From NCBI GenBank assembly GCA_041746105.1, contig JBGTHP010000026.1, positions 62,001-126,000 on the forward strand: a stretch of DNA of 64,000 nt, in the 5' to 3' direction. Source of the DNA: JBFHRE01 sp041746105 (GTDB lineage: Bacteria > Actinomycetota > Acidimicrobiia > Spongiisociales > ZC4RG35). The translations under genes were made by a program, and so were the position numbers. Shown one piece after another: positions 16,999 through 25,766 of this stretch; position 1 is the first letter of the stretch; the number at the start of each line of letters is the position of its first letter. Below the pieces are notes generated by a model. The model ran no database searches and was not told where the DNA came from. It saw only the letters and a program-made list of their open reading frames with translations.

Positions 16999-19026
16999 AT
17001 GGGCAAGATCATGATTCGGCCTCAACTCGACGACTCGCCCGCCGACCGGGAAGGTGTGGACACCTCCGAATCTGCGCGCCCGGCCCGGCGAATGCCGCCA
17101 GGTTGGCTGAACGATCGCGCCGCACCAGACATCCTGGCCGAGATCGTTCACGTTCAGCGCGAGTACGTCAGAGACGGAGACCCACAGCGGATGTGGGATC
17201 TTCTTCTTGACGCCGTCCTCCGAACGTCGTTCAGTGAGTACGGTTTCATCGGCGAGATGGTCTGGTCCGACCGAGGTATCCCCAATCTCGAAACCCGAGC
17301 GATGGTGTGGACGGGGGAGGGCCAGCGCAGTGTCCACCCTGACATAGGTTTGTTGGTATCGCAGGTGATTGCCGGGGAAGAACCGGTGATCATCAACCGC
17401 GAGTCCGGACGGAATGGCGACGATTCACGGTTCTCACCGGTGAGCGGGTTTCTCGGTCTACCTCTGGTGTCGGCAGACCGTCTAGTTGCCATTATCGGCG
17501 TGACGTCGCCGGCCGTTCCCTACGACGAACGGTTGGGGCAGTTGCTCCAACCTCTGCTCTCGACTTGTGCCAGCATCGTGGAATCGCTCCAGTCAGAATC
17601 CGCTCGCAACCGAGCCGTGAAAGAGTTGGAGGCGACGGCGGGGTTCCTCCAGACGTTGTTCTCGACGGCGGCGATGGGTGTCGTCGTGATCGATGGATCA
17701 GGTCGCATCTCCAGCGCAAATCCGTCGGCACAACGGTCGCTCGGGTTTCCCGACGGGACCCTTTTGGGGCGCAGGGTCTCCGACATCGCCGCCCCTGCTC
17801 ACAGCCTGAGAGTCGATCGTTTAGTCACGAGGATTCTCAACCGCGGTATGCGGGGCGAAGTCAACAACGTGACTATCCGGGCTGCCCGGCTCGACGGCAG
17901 CGAGTTTACCGCGGAAGTGTCGGTATCTCAGATGCGATTGGGAGATGACTCCAGCCTGGTGGTCGTGTTCCAGGACATAACCGAGCGTGTTGACGCACAG
18001 CGGAGCCTGGCAAAGGCGGCTGAGATCCTCGACACAACTCCAGACATCGTATGTTGGGGATCGATCGGGGGAAGGCTCGAGTATCTGAACCGCAGCGGGA
18101 CGTCCATGATGGGCGCGCCCGACGAGATCAGGAGCATGATTCTCGGCGACGACCTTGCCCGTTTCCATGCCGCCGTCAATGCAGCAGCGTCGACGGGAGC
18201 TTGGTCGGGGGAGCTTCGGCTCGTCGATCGCAATGGCCACGTGATTCCGGCGTCCGTTGTCATCTTGCACAGCCGCAGTGCCGAGAATCCGAGCCTGGCG
18301 CTGCTCGCCAGGGATCTCTCCGATCGCTACGAGATCGACCAACTCAAGGATGCATTCGTTTCGAACGTCTCCCACGAGCTGCGCACCCCCCTCACCTCGA
18401 TTCTCGGTTACCTCGAGCTTCTCGACGAAGGTGAAGAGCTGACCCAGCCCCAATCCGACCTGGTTGCCGTGGTTCGAAGAAACGGGGACCGCCTTTTGCA
18501 TCTGATCGGCGAGATCCTGCTTGTGGCTTCGCTCGATCGCGCCGAGTCCGATCGCAAGACCGTGTTGTTCACCGCAGATGAGCTCATCCGTGACGTGGCC
18601 GCATCCGTTGAAGTCACGGCCGTGTCAAAAGGGGTTCGGCTGACGTGCGAGGCCGACCCGTCGGCTCTCATCTGCGCCGACCGGGCCGAGATATACAGCG
18701 CCTTGGTCAACGTGGTCGGAAACGCGATCAAATTCACTCCAACCGGCGGCGATGTCTTGATCAGGGCGCAGGGTGACGGCGTTTTCACGACCCTCACCGT
18801 CAGGGATAACGGGATCGGAATCGATCCGTCCGACATCGAGCGGGTCAGAGACCGGTTCTATCGAGGATCCCTGGCCCGCTCCAACGAGATCCAAGGGACC
18901 GGTCTCGGTTTGGCGATCGTCGACGCCGTCACAAAACGTGCCGGTGGGGTCTTCACAATCGATTCGATGGTTGGGGTCGGAACAACCGCGCAACTGTCTC
19001 TCCCGGCCGCCGACAGGACCATTTGA
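16999..19026 (+). CDS. Soluble GAF-PAS-PAS sensor histidine kinase
   Basis: 675 residues with no membrane span. A GAF-like domain (about 35-190, WDLLLDAVLRTSFSEYGFIGEM...FLGLPLVSADRLVAIIGVT) and two PAS domains (about 215-335 and 340-440) precede the HisKA domain. The phospho-acceptor is H459 in FVSNVSHELRTPLTSI. The ATPase domain has N, G1 and G2 boxes (NVVGNAIKFTP, DNGIGI, GTGLGLAIV). It autophosphorylates and probably passes phosphate to the receiver encoded one base after its stop. Signals are likely intracellular. ATG at 16999, 36 bases from the divergent argS start. Confidence 0.92.
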   Translation: MGKIMIRPQLDDSPADREGVDTSESARPARRMPPGWLNDRAAPDILAEIVHVQREYVRDGDPQRMWDLLLDAVLRTSFSEYGFIGEMVWSDRGIPNLETRAMVWTGEGQRSVHPDIGLLVSQVIAGEEPVIINRESGRNGDDSRFSPVSGFLGLPLVSADRLVAIIGVTSPAVPYDERLGQLLQPLLSTCASIVESLQSESARNRAVKELEATAGFLQTLFSTAAMGVVVIDGSGRISSANPSAQRSLGFPDGTLLGRRVSDIAAPAHSLRVDRLVTRILNRGMRGEVNNVTIRAARLDGSEFTAEVSVSQMRLGDDSSLVVVFQDITERVDAQRSLAKAAEILDTTPDIVCWGSIGGRLEYLNRSGTSMMGAPDEIRSMILGDDLARFHAAVNAAASTGAWSGELRLVDRNGHVIPASVVILHSRSAENPSLALLARDLSDRYEIDQLKDAFVSNVSHELRTPLTSILGYLELLDEGEELTQPQSDLVAVVRRNGDRLLHLIGEILLVASLDRAESDRKTVLFTADELIRDVAASVEVTAVSKGVRLTCEADPSALICADRAEIYSALVNVVGNAIKFTPTGGDVLIRAQGDGVFTTLTVRDNGIGIDPSDIERVRDRFYRGSLARSNEIQGTGLGLAIVDAVTKRAGGVFTIDSMVGVGTTAQLSLPAADRTI

Positions 19027-19027
19027 T

Positions 19028-19399
19028 ATGCCACTTGTTTTGATCGTCGACGATGACGCCGACCTGCGCCGTTTGGTGCAGCTCAAGCTTCAGATGCATG
19101 GAATCAACACATTGACCTCGGTTGGGGGAAGCGAGGCACTCGAAGTTCTCGCCAACGAGCGGGTGGATTGTGTCGTCCTCGATGTGATGATGCCAGTGCT
19201 CGACGGCATAGAGACCTGCCGGCGGATCCGGGAGGACCTCGGTTTGATCGACCTTCCAGTGATCATGCTCACCGCCAGAGCCCGCGGCGGCGACATCGAC
19301 GCCGGTTTGGCTGCAGGGGCCTCTGATTATGTGGTCAAACCCTTCAGCCCGAGAGAGCTTCTGGCGCGCATCACGTCCACATTCAGAGATGCGGCATGA
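19028..19399 (+). CDS. Single-domain response regulator
   Basis: 123 residues: one receiver domain and nothing else. Acidic pocket D8-D9-D10, phospho-acceptor D52 in LDVMMPVLDG, T82 in MLTAR and K104 in VVKPF are all present. There is no DNA-binding or enzymatic output domain, so it must act by protein contact or as a phosphate relay. It begins one base after the kinase stop and is certainly its partner gene. Confidence 0.93.
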   Translation: MPLVLIVDDDADLRRLVQLKLQMHGINTLTSVGGSEALEVLANERVDCVVLDVMMPVLDGIETCRRIREDLGLIDLPVIMLTARARGGDIDAGLAAGASDYVVKPFSPRELLARITSTFRDAA

Positions 19400-19426
19400 G
19401 CCGCGGACTGTCGTGGGGCTGACCGC

Positions 19427-20674
19427 TCAGCGTCCGATGTCGTTTCGAAACCGGCGCCCCGTGAACTGGATCTGGTTTGCTGCGGAGTAGGCCCGCTCGG
19501 ATGCCGACTCCAGGGTTTCGCCCAATCCAACAACACTGATCACTCGTCCACCGGCGGTAACGGTGTGTTTACCTGCACGAGCAGTGCCTGCATGGAACAC
19601 CAGGACGTTGTCTTCCGTGGAGTCGAGGCCCGAGATCACCAACCCGCCTGCTGATGGTTCAGGATATTCGGCGGTGGCAAGTACGACATTCACCGCGGCC
19701 CGGGGCGACCAAGCGATCGTTGCCTTGGCGGCACCGCTCGTGAGGGTGGTCTCGATGATGTCTACCAGATCGGTCGCAAGCCTTGGCATCAGAACCTGGG
19801 TTTCCGGATCGCCGAGCCGGGCGTTGAACTCGATGACCATCGGGCCGTCGTCGGTCAGGATCAAACCGGCATAGAGGAATCCGACATATGGTGAACCGTC
19901 CTCGGCCATTTGCTTCAACGTCGGTCGAAAAACCCGCTCGACCACGTCTTTTTCCAAACCATCGGGCAGGCTCACCGGGCTGTAGCTCCCCATGCCTCCG
20001 GTGTTGGGCCCTGCGTCGCCGTCCAGCGCCCGTTTGTAGTCGCGGGCGGGTTCGAGGAGCACGACGTCGGCGCCATCACACATGCCAAAAACGCTCAGCT
20101 CTGGACCGTCGACGAACTCCTCGACGATGACCGTCGACCCTGAATCGCCAAAGGCCCCGTCGATGCAATGTTGGACCCAGGAGAGCGCGGCTTCGGGATC
20201 CGGCGTGACCAGGACACCCTTACCCGCCGCCAACCCGTCGGCCTTGACGACGAAGGGCCCTTTCACAGAGTTGATGTGGCTTTGGGCCGCGGCGACATCC
20301 GAAAACCTCTCATAAGCCGGGGTCGGGACTCCTGCCTTCTTCATCACGTCCTTGGCAAAAGTCTTGGAGGACTCGACCCTGGCTGCGGCCCGGGTGGGGC
20401 CGAACACGGGGATCCCAAGGCGGGAAACCGCGTCCACCACACCGGCCGCCAGCGGCTGTTCCGGTCCGACCACCACCAGATCGACCGAATGGATCCTCGA
20501 CAGAGCCGCAACCGCACCGGCGTCGGCCGGATTCACCCCTTCGACCACTGCGCCGAGCCCGGCAAGACCAGGGTTCCCTGGGAGCGAGATGAGTTCTGTC
20601 ACTCTTTCTGATCGGGTCAGGGCCCACCCGAGCGCGTGCTCTCGGCCTCCTGAACCCAGCAGCAGGACCTTCAT
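19427..20674 (-). CDS. purD: Phosphoribosylamine-glycine ligase
   Basis: 415 residues, the usual size of PurD, the ATP-grasp enzyme of the second step of purine synthesis (phosphoribosylamine + glycine + ATP to GAR). The N-terminal MKVLLLGSGGREHALGWAL, the ATP-grasp motifs FVVKADGLAAGKGV and IVEEFVDGPELSVF, and the signature MGSYSPV with EFNARLGDPETQ are all present. ATG 20674 overlaps the purA stop by four bases. The order purA-purD on one transcript joins the IMP and AMP branches. Confidence 0.96.
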   Translation of the reverse strand: MKVLLLGSGGREHALGWALTRSERVTELISLPGNPGLAGLGAVVEGVNPADAGAVAALSRIHSVDLVVVGPEQPLAAGVVDAVSRLGIPVFGPTRAAARVESSKTFAKDVMKKAGVPTPAYERFSDVAAAQSHINSVKGPFVVKADGLAAGKGVLVTPDPEAALSWVQHCIDGAFGDSGSTVIVEEFVDGPELSVFGMCDGADVVLLEPARDYKRALDGDAGPNTGGMGSYSPVSLPDGLEKDVVERVFRPTLKQMAEDGSPYVGFLYAGLILTDDGPMVIEFNARLGDPETQVLMPRLATDLVDIIETTLTSGAAKATIAWSPRAAVNVVLATAEYPEPSAGGLVISGLDSTEDNVLVFHAGTARAGKHTVTAGGRVISVVGLGETLESASERAYSAANQIQFTGRRFRNDIGR

Positions 20675-21945
20675 TTTCGTTCGATCAGCTGGTGGCGCTC
20701 CGGGCCAACCGAAACCCATCTCACCGGTACACCCACGCTGCTCTCGATGAACTCGAGATAGTTTCTGGCAGGTTGGGGCAGGTCGTCGTAACTCCGGCAC
20801 TCCGAAACGTCGACCTTCCAGCCTGGCATCTCGTGATAGACGGGTGCGCAGTTGTAGAGCACTCGCTGCTGGCGTGGGAATTCCTCGAAGCGTTCGCCGA
20901 GCGATGTGTAGGCCGTTGCGACCTTGATCGTGTCGAACGCGGACAATATGTCGAGTTTGGTGATGAAGATATCCGACAGCGAGTTGATCCGGGCCGAATA
21001 GCGGAGGGCAACCAGGTCGAGCCAACCGCATCGTCGCCGGCGACCGGTGACGGTGCCGTACTCGCCTCCGAGCTCGATCATCGTATCCCCGATTTCGTCT
21101 GTGAGCTCTGTGGGGAATGGTCCGGTTCCCACCCTCGAGATGTAGGCCTTGGCGACGCCGACAACTCGATCTATGTCGCGGGGTCCAATCCCTGACCCCA
21201 CGGCGGCGCCGCCCGCGGTCGGATTCGAAGATGTGACAAACGGGTAGGTCCCATGATCGATGTCGAGCAACGTTCCCTGAGCGCCCTCGAAGAGGACCGT
21301 CTTGTTGCCGTGGATCGCCTGCCACAACAACAGAGATGTGTCCGACACGTAAGGAAGTAGGCGTTCGGCGTGGCCAAGGTATTCGTCGGCGATCTCCTCG
21401 GCTTTCATCGGCAGCTGGTTGTAGACCCTGGTCAGGAGGCGATTGGCGTCGGCAAGCGCAGTCTCCACCTTGTCTCGAAAAATACTGGGATCGAACAGAT
21501 CCTGGACCCGGATTCCGCGTCGGGCGAACTTGTCGGTGTAGGCAGGTCCGATGCCCTTTTTGGTCGTGCCGATCTGATTGCGACCGAGATAACGTTCCAT
21601 CACGGCGTCGAGTTTTCGGTGATACGGCATGATCAAGTGGGCGTTCGCCGAAACTCGCAGCTTCGACGGATCGATCCCCCGAGCCGTCAGCATGTCGATT
21701 TCGGCCAGGAGGACCTTGGGGTCGATCACGCACCCGTTGCCGATCACGGGGGTGCAGGACGGATACATCACCCCCGAGGGGACGAGCGACAGCGCATATC
21801 GCTCCGAGCCGATGATGATCGTGTGACCTGCGTTGTTGCCGCCCTGATACCGGACCACAAAATCGGCCGATTCCGAGAAGAAATCGGTTACCCGACCCTT
21901 GCCTTCATCGCCCCATTGCGCTCCGAGAACCACCGTTGCTGCCAC
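20671..21945 (-). CDS. purA: Adenylosuccinate synthetase
   Basis: 424 residues. It converts IMP and aspartate to adenylosuccinate with GTP hydrolysis. The start ATVVLGAQWGDEGKGRVTD holds the glycine-rich GTP loop and catalytic Asp. Further family blocks are YQGGNNAGHTI, GTTKKGIGPAYTDK, VLFEGAQGTLLDIDHGTYPFVTSSN and GTVTGRRRRCGWLDL. GTG start at 21945 gives the expected short N-terminus; upstream frame lacks family similarity. It follows corA by 49 bases on the same strand. Confidence 0.97.
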   Translation of the reverse strand: MAATVVLGAQWGDEGKGRVTDFFSESADFVVRYQGGNNAGHTIIIGSERYALSLVPSGVMYPSCTPVIGNGCVIDPKVLLAEIDMLTARGIDPSKLRVSANAHLIMPYHRKLDAVMERYLGRNQIGTTKKGIGPAYTDKFARRGIRVQDLFDPSIFRDKVETALADANRLLTRVYNQLPMKAEEIADEYLGHAERLLPYVSDTSLLLWQAIHGNKTVLFEGAQGTLLDIDHGTYPFVTSSNPTAGGAAVGSGIGPRDIDRVVGVAKAYISRVGTGPFPTELTDEIGDTMIELGGEYGTVTGRRRRCGWLDLVALRYSARINSLSDIFITKLDILSAFDTIKVATAYTSLGERFEEFPRQQRVLYNCAPVYHEMPGWKVDVSECRSYDDLPQPARNYLEFIESSVGVPVRWVSVGPERHQLIERK

Positions 21946-21994
21946 GTGGCGGCATGCTAGACGGGAGCTTGCGGCCACCCGCCGGATGCGGGTT

Positions 21995-22966
21995 TCAGAG
22001 CCAGCCGGATCGTTTGAACCTGAGGTAGAGGGTGCCACAGATTCCCGACATGATCAGGATCGCCAGGGGATAGCCGAAGTTCCAGCCGAGCTCGGGCATC
22101 CCATCGAAGTTCATCCCCCACACCCCGGCCAGGAGTGTTGGTACTGCGGCGATGGCGACCCACGCCGAGATCTTCCTCATGTCCTCGTTCTGCCTCACGC
22201 TCACCTGAGTCAGGTTGGCGTCAAGGATCGAGGTGAGCAGATCCCGCAGCGTCACAATCTGGTCCACGATCCTCTGCACTTGATCGTGGGTGTCGCGGAA
22301 GTATTCCCTCAGGTCGGGATGTATTGCCTCGAACCTTCCGCGGGCGAGTCGATCCAGCGGTCCGAGCAGTGGTGTGGTGGCCGACGCGAACTCGAGGACC
22401 TCGCGCTTGAGTTTGTAGATCCGCTCGGTGGGGGCGTCTTCTTCGACCGAGAAGACCTCGCGCTCGACCTGCTCAACGTCTATTTCCAGTTGTGTGAGAA
22501 CGGCCGAATAGTCGTCGACGACCCTTTCGACGACTGCCATCAGCACGGCGCCCGGGCCTAGGGCCAGTTCTTCCGGGTGAGATTCCAGGGCATGCCGCAC
22601 CCTGACCAGCTGGCTCGCCTGACCGTGACGTACGGCGACGACAAAGTCCTTGTCGACGAAGAGCAGGATCTCGCCGAGTTCGATGTCCTCCGTCTCATCG
22701 AGGTAGCGGGCCGGTTTCAAGACGACAAACACCGTGTCGTCGTAGAGCTCGAGTTTTGGCCGCTGGTGGGCGGTGATGGCGTCCTCGACCGCGAGTTCGT
22801 GGAGGTCGAATTGGCGCCGGACCTCATCGAACTCGCTTTCGTCCGGTTCGAACAATCCGAGCCAGCAGAAAGTGTCTGGGCCCTCCGACTGATGTCGGGC
22901 CCCGGTCAACTCAAACGGTTCAGGACGTCTGAGCCCATTCGTATAGACGGCGCCGTCAACGATCAT
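21995..22966 (-). CDS. corA: CorA-family magnesium/cobalt channel
   Basis: 323 residues. A cytoplasmic alpha/beta and helical funnel domain is followed by two membrane helices at the C-terminus. The selectivity signature G284-M-N286 stands at the end of the first (AVPTLLAGVWGMNFDGMPEL), and a basic tail KRSGWL follows the second. CorA pentamers take up Mg2+ (and Co2+/Ni2+). Possible relevance: the B12-type regulator upstream depends on a cobalt cofactor, but this is only a positional remark. ATG start. Confidence 0.95.
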   Translation of the reverse strand: MIVDGAVYTNGLRRPEPFELTGARHQSEGPDTFCWLGLFEPDESEFDEVRRQFDLHELAVEDAITAHQRPKLELYDDTVFVVLKPARYLDETEDIELGEILLFVDKDFVVAVRHGQASQLVRVRHALESHPEELALGPGAVLMAVVERVVDDYSAVLTQLEIDVEQVEREVFSVEEDAPTERIYKLKREVLEFASATTPLLGPLDRLARGRFEAIHPDLREYFRDTHDQVQRIVDQIVTLRDLLTSILDANLTQVSVRQNEDMRKISAWVAIAAVPTLLAGVWGMNFDGMPELGWNFGYPLAILIMSGICGTLYLRFKRSGWL

Positions 22967-23016
22967 GGAGCGATTGTGGCACGCAGGACGGCCCTATTGA
23001 TTCGACCCCGAGACCA

Positions 23017-23607
23017 TCACCCAAAGACGGTGTCGAGTGTCTCTCGCAAACGGCGTTCTCCGACCCCGGAAACAAACCACCACCAGCCGGTGGCGAGCGT
23101 GGCCAGGGTGAGTGATGCGATTGCAACCGCATAGGCGACCGCAAGGACGGGTGTCCGGTCGGCCAATGCAACGAACCCGATTGCCGCTCCCACGAGAAAG
23201 ACGACGGCTCCGATCGCCGTGTAGAAGGCGGTCATGAACCCGAACCAGGTGAAACCGGTGCCTGTCGCAATGGACACGATCTTCCTTTTGTCGAGCGGAA
23301 AGACATAAGCATCTTCCATCCGATGCGCGATCAGCAGCTCCCGGTCGAGTGACGCGTTGAGATACTGCTCGAGACGGGTCGAATATTGCCGTGAGAAGAT
23401 GAGGTAGCTGGCGTCGAACGCAGTTTGGGCTGCTCCCATCAACGCCACCAACGGCACGAGTGTCACCAGGCGGGGGTCAAGGGCACTTCCGGCCGCGAAG
23501 AGGGCGATCGAGGCGACCGTGGTGAACCGCACGTCACCGAAGAACTGGCGGTGATAGCGGCCATTCATTGCCCTCATTCTGGCGAGCTGGTCAGAGGCCA
23601 GTGTCAT
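23017..23607 (-). CDS. Four-span membrane protein, unknown function
   Basis: 196 residues from ATG 23607 (TTG 23619 is an alternative, nearer the whiB stop). Two hydrophobic pairs flank a central soluble helix (RQYSTRLEQYLNASLDRELLIAHRMEDAYVFPLDKRK). The spans are about residues 20-37, 41-63, 107-136 and 146-170. I do not recognise the family. It lies between whiB and corA on one strand with short gaps, so it is probably part of the SDR-whiB operon. Confidence 0.7.
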   Translation of the reverse strand: MTLASDQLARMRAMNGRYHRQFFGDVRFTTVASIALFAAGSALDPRLVTLVPLVALMGAAQTAFDASYLIFSRQYSTRLEQYLNASLDRELLIAHRMEDAYVFPLDKRKIVSIATGTGFTWFGFMTAFYTAIGAVVFLVGAAIGFVALADRTPVLAVAYAVAIASLTLATLATGWWWFVSGVGERRLRETLDTVFG

Positions 23608-23622
23608 CTCGGGACTCAAGGG

Positions 23623-23916
23623 TCACACCGCCATTCGGCGCCTGCGCTCCGACAGGTGACGGCGGCGCACGGGTCGGCGTTCTTCTTCGGTCAGGCCACC
23701 CCAGATTCCGCTGACCTGGTTGCTGTCCAGTGCGTAGAGCAGACAGTCCTCTTGAACGTCGCAGGTCACACAAATCCGTTTCGCCTGCGCAATTTGAAGC
23801 GCCGCCGGACCGGTCTCACCTGCTGGGAAGAAGAGCGAAGGGTCATGACCGTTGCAAGCGGCGAGGTCTCGCCACTCGACGACGATTTCCTCCAGTGCGA
23901 TCTCGAGGGTTTTCAT
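23623..23916 (-). CDS. WhiB-family iron-sulphur transcription factor
   Basis: 97 residues. Four cysteines C21, C49, C52 and C58 (C...CxxCxxxxxC) ligate the [4Fe-4S] cluster. The G70-I-W-G-G74 turn follows, and the basic tail RRPVRRRHLSERRRR is the DNA-binding AT-hook-like part. WhiB proteins bind the principal sigma factor and act as redox- or NO-responsive regulators in actinobacteria. Its ATG overlaps the SDR stop by four bases (ATGA), so it is co-translated with the SDR and shares its promoter, which carries the palindrome at 24871-24896. Confidence 0.95.
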   Translation of the reverse strand: MKTLEIALEEIVVEWRDLAACNGHDPSLFFPAGETGPAALQIAQAKRICVTCDVQEDCLLYALDSNQVSGIWGGLTEEERRPVRRRHLSERRRRMAV

Positions 23917-24866
23917 GTCCGCTCCTTTGCCGCCAGGGTGTTGGCGGTGATCGATGTCAGGTAGTCCCAGAGCCGTTCTCGTTCTCCGTCGGGTTCCGCC
24001 GTTCTGGTGAGGCGGTGGGTGGGCCGGGGAAGTCTGTCGTGCCAGAACAACCCGGTGGTCGTGGCCGGCTCATCCGCGGTGGCCAGCCACACGATTGTGT
24101 CGGCGCCCTGGGCGGGCGTCCTGAGGATGGCGCTGGTCAGACGGCGAAAACGAGGCATCGAGTCGGCCACCCCCGGGGTGTCGACCCAACCAGGATGCAT
24201 CGAATGCGAAACCACGCCCGTGCCCTCGAGCTGTTGCGCCCACATCTCCGCCAGCACGACCTGAGCTCGTTTGGTGTACGCATACGCCTCGGCCGGTTTG
24301 TAGTTTTTGTTGATACCGAGCCGATTCACTCTCAGCGGAACCGAATACATTCCACCGGAGCTCACTGTGATGATGCGCGCCGGGGCAGACTCCTGGAGCC
24401 GGGGTATCAGGCGATTGGTCAGGACGAATTGGCCGGCGAGGTTGGTGGCAACGGTCCGCTCCGGCCCCTCGGCGGTCGTGTTCCACCTATCGAACATCGT
24501 GCCGACGTTGTTGACAAGGACGTCGATCCGATCGAAACGAACAAGGAGTCGGTCGGCGAGCTGTGCAGTTTGGGTCATCAGAGACAGGTCGGCGAGTTCG
24601 GTTGAAATTTTTCCTTGCGATTGGGCGGCCAAACCGAGGAGTTTGTCCTGATCGCGGCCAACCGCGACGACGTGGGCGCCCAGTGACGCCAGCCGAAGTG
24701 CCGTCTCGCGTCCGATTCCCCCTGTGGCCCCGGTGACGACGATGGTTTTTCCCTGTGCCGAGGGGTGATCGGGATCGAGGTTGCGTGTGGAATAGCCGAT
24801 TCTGGAGAACCCCGGTATGACGAGGCGATCCTGAAGCCGATCCCAAAAGGAAGAGTTTGAGTTCAT
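23913..24866 (-). CDS. Short-chain dehydrogenase/reductase
   Basis: 317 residues. The NAD(P) loop TGATGGIG lies near residue 42, NNVG near 120, catalytic Ser in ITVSSGGMYS and Y-x-x-x-K in AYAYTKRAQ. The long N-terminal leader (SSFWDRLQDRLVIPGFSRIGYSTRNLDPD) and C-terminal tail resemble DHRS12-like members. Substrate unknown. ATG 24866 sits only a few bases from the inverted repeat, so its expression should respond to whatever binds there. First gene of an operon with whiB. Confidence 0.88.
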   Translation of the reverse strand: MNSNSSFWDRLQDRLVIPGFSRIGYSTRNLDPDHPSAQGKTIVVTGATGGIGRETALRLASLGAHVVAVGRDQDKLLGLAAQSQGKISTELADLSLMTQTAQLADRLLVRFDRIDVLVNNVGTMFDRWNTTAEGPERTVATNLAGQFVLTNRLIPRLQESAPARIITVSSGGMYSVPLRVNRLGINKNYKPAEAYAYTKRAQVVLAEMWAQQLEGTGVVSHSMHPGWVDTPGVADSMPRFRRLTSAILRTPAQGADTIVWLATADEPATTTGLFWHDRLPRPTHRLTRTAEPDGERERLWDYLTSITANTLAAKERT

Positions 24867-24870
24867 GTTT

Positions 24871-24899
24871 TTAACACTAAACAGTTTTAGTGTTAATAT
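24871..24899. promoter_or_regulatory. Divergent promoter inside a perfect 11-bp inverted repeat (probable CarH-type operator)
   Basis: The arms TTAACACTAAA (24871-24881) and TTTAGTGTTAA (24886-24896) are exact inverses around the four bases CAGT. The repeat also makes a plausible plus-strand promoter: TTAACA at 24871-24876, a 17-base spacer, and TAATAT at 24894-24899. By symmetry a second TTAACA serves the minus strand, with a weaker -10 (TAAAAA). A repressor on this site would shut both the SDR-whiB operon and the regulator gene. The CarH-like protein next door is the obvious candidate, which is inference from position. Confidence 0.75.
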
Positions 24900-24923
24900 C
24901 AAGTCATCATCGGAGAAACCAGG

Positions 24924-25766
24924 ATCTACACGCTGCACGAGGCCGCCGAGATACTCGGCGTGCACTACATGACGGTCTACCGCTATGTCAGGCTGGGCGT
25001 GGTGGCGGCGAACAAGGTCGGGGGTTCGTGGCAGATCGCGGAAGCAGATCTCGACGCCTTCAGAAGTGGCGCTCGGGGCCCGACATTTGCCGAAGCCGGT
25101 GATGACTCGACGCCGTGGTCAAGCCGTCTCGAGGCGAGAATGTTGGCCGGCGACGTCAACGGAGCCTGGAGTGTGGTCGAGTCGGCTCTGGCATCCGGCC
25201 ATGCACCGGCCGACATATATGTCGACCTTCTGGCCCCCGCCCTTCAATCCATCGGGCAGCGGTGGCATGACGGCGAGCTGGCCGTGGAAGACGAACATCT
25301 CGGCACGGCGGTGGCCCATCGGATCGTTGGCCGGCTCGGTCCCAGGTTCAACCGCCGCGGTCGGGACCGGGGAGCAGTGATTACTGCAATGCCACAGGGC
25401 GAGAGGCACGGCCTGGGGGTTGCGATGCTGGCCGACGTACTTCGCGGGTCTGGCTTCTCTGTGTTCGACTTCGGACCGGATACACCCACGGCTTCGTTGG
25501 TGCGGGCATGTGAAAAGACGCAGGGTCTGAAGGCTGTCTGTCTGAGCGCGGTGATGTCTGCGAGTCTGGACGGCCTTGCCGAGATGATTGCCGCGGTCCG
25601 TTCCGCCACGAGCGGAGACGTCGCGCTGCTGATCGGGGGCTCGGCCGTCGTCAGTCAAGAGCAGGCGTCTGATCTCGGCGCCGACGGTTGGGCCGTTGAT
25701 GCCCGGGCCGCAGCCGAGTTGTTGGAGGAACTGACGGCTACCACCCCTCCGGCTTCATCTGGCTAG
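24924..25766 (+). CDS. CarH/LitR-type B12-dependent photoreceptor regulator
   Basis: About 280 residues. An N-terminal excisionase/MerR-type helix-turn-helix (YTLHEAAEILGVHYMTVYRYVRLG...WQIAEADLDAF) is followed by a B12-binding four-helix bundle and a Rossmann B12 domain. Counting from 24924, W114-H115 and E124-H125 reproduce the W-H-x8-E-H pattern of Thermus CarH; H132 there forms the light adduct. E160-x-H162-x-x-G supplies the lower cobalt ligand. The fold therefore predicts adenosylcobalamin binding and light-triggered loss of DNA binding. The HTH begins before any ATG/GTG/TTG codon: an in-frame TAA ends at 24896, and candidate starts are ATC 24924 (GGAG eight bases before) or CTG 24933. 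The first usual start, GTG 24960, would cut helix 1. Confidence 0.85.
   Translation: MYTLHEAAEILGVHYMTVYRYVRLGVVAANKVGGSWQIAEADLDAFRSGARGPTFAEAGDDSTPWSSRLEARMLAGDVNGAWSVVESALASGHAPADIYVDLLAPALQSIGQRWHDGELAVEDEHLGTAVAHRIVGRLGPRFNRRGRDRGAVITAMPQGERHGLGVAMLADVLRGSGFSVFDFGPDTPTASLVRACEKTQGLKAVCLSAVMSASLDGLAEMIAAVRSATSGDVALLIGGSAVVSQEQASDLGADGWAVDARAAAELLEELTATTPPASSG

Noticed and set aside
19427..21733. 768-codon open frame covering purD and antisense of part of purA
   Set aside because: Only the PurD part from ATG 20674 has family sequence; the rest is out-of-frame purA coding with Arg-rich composition.
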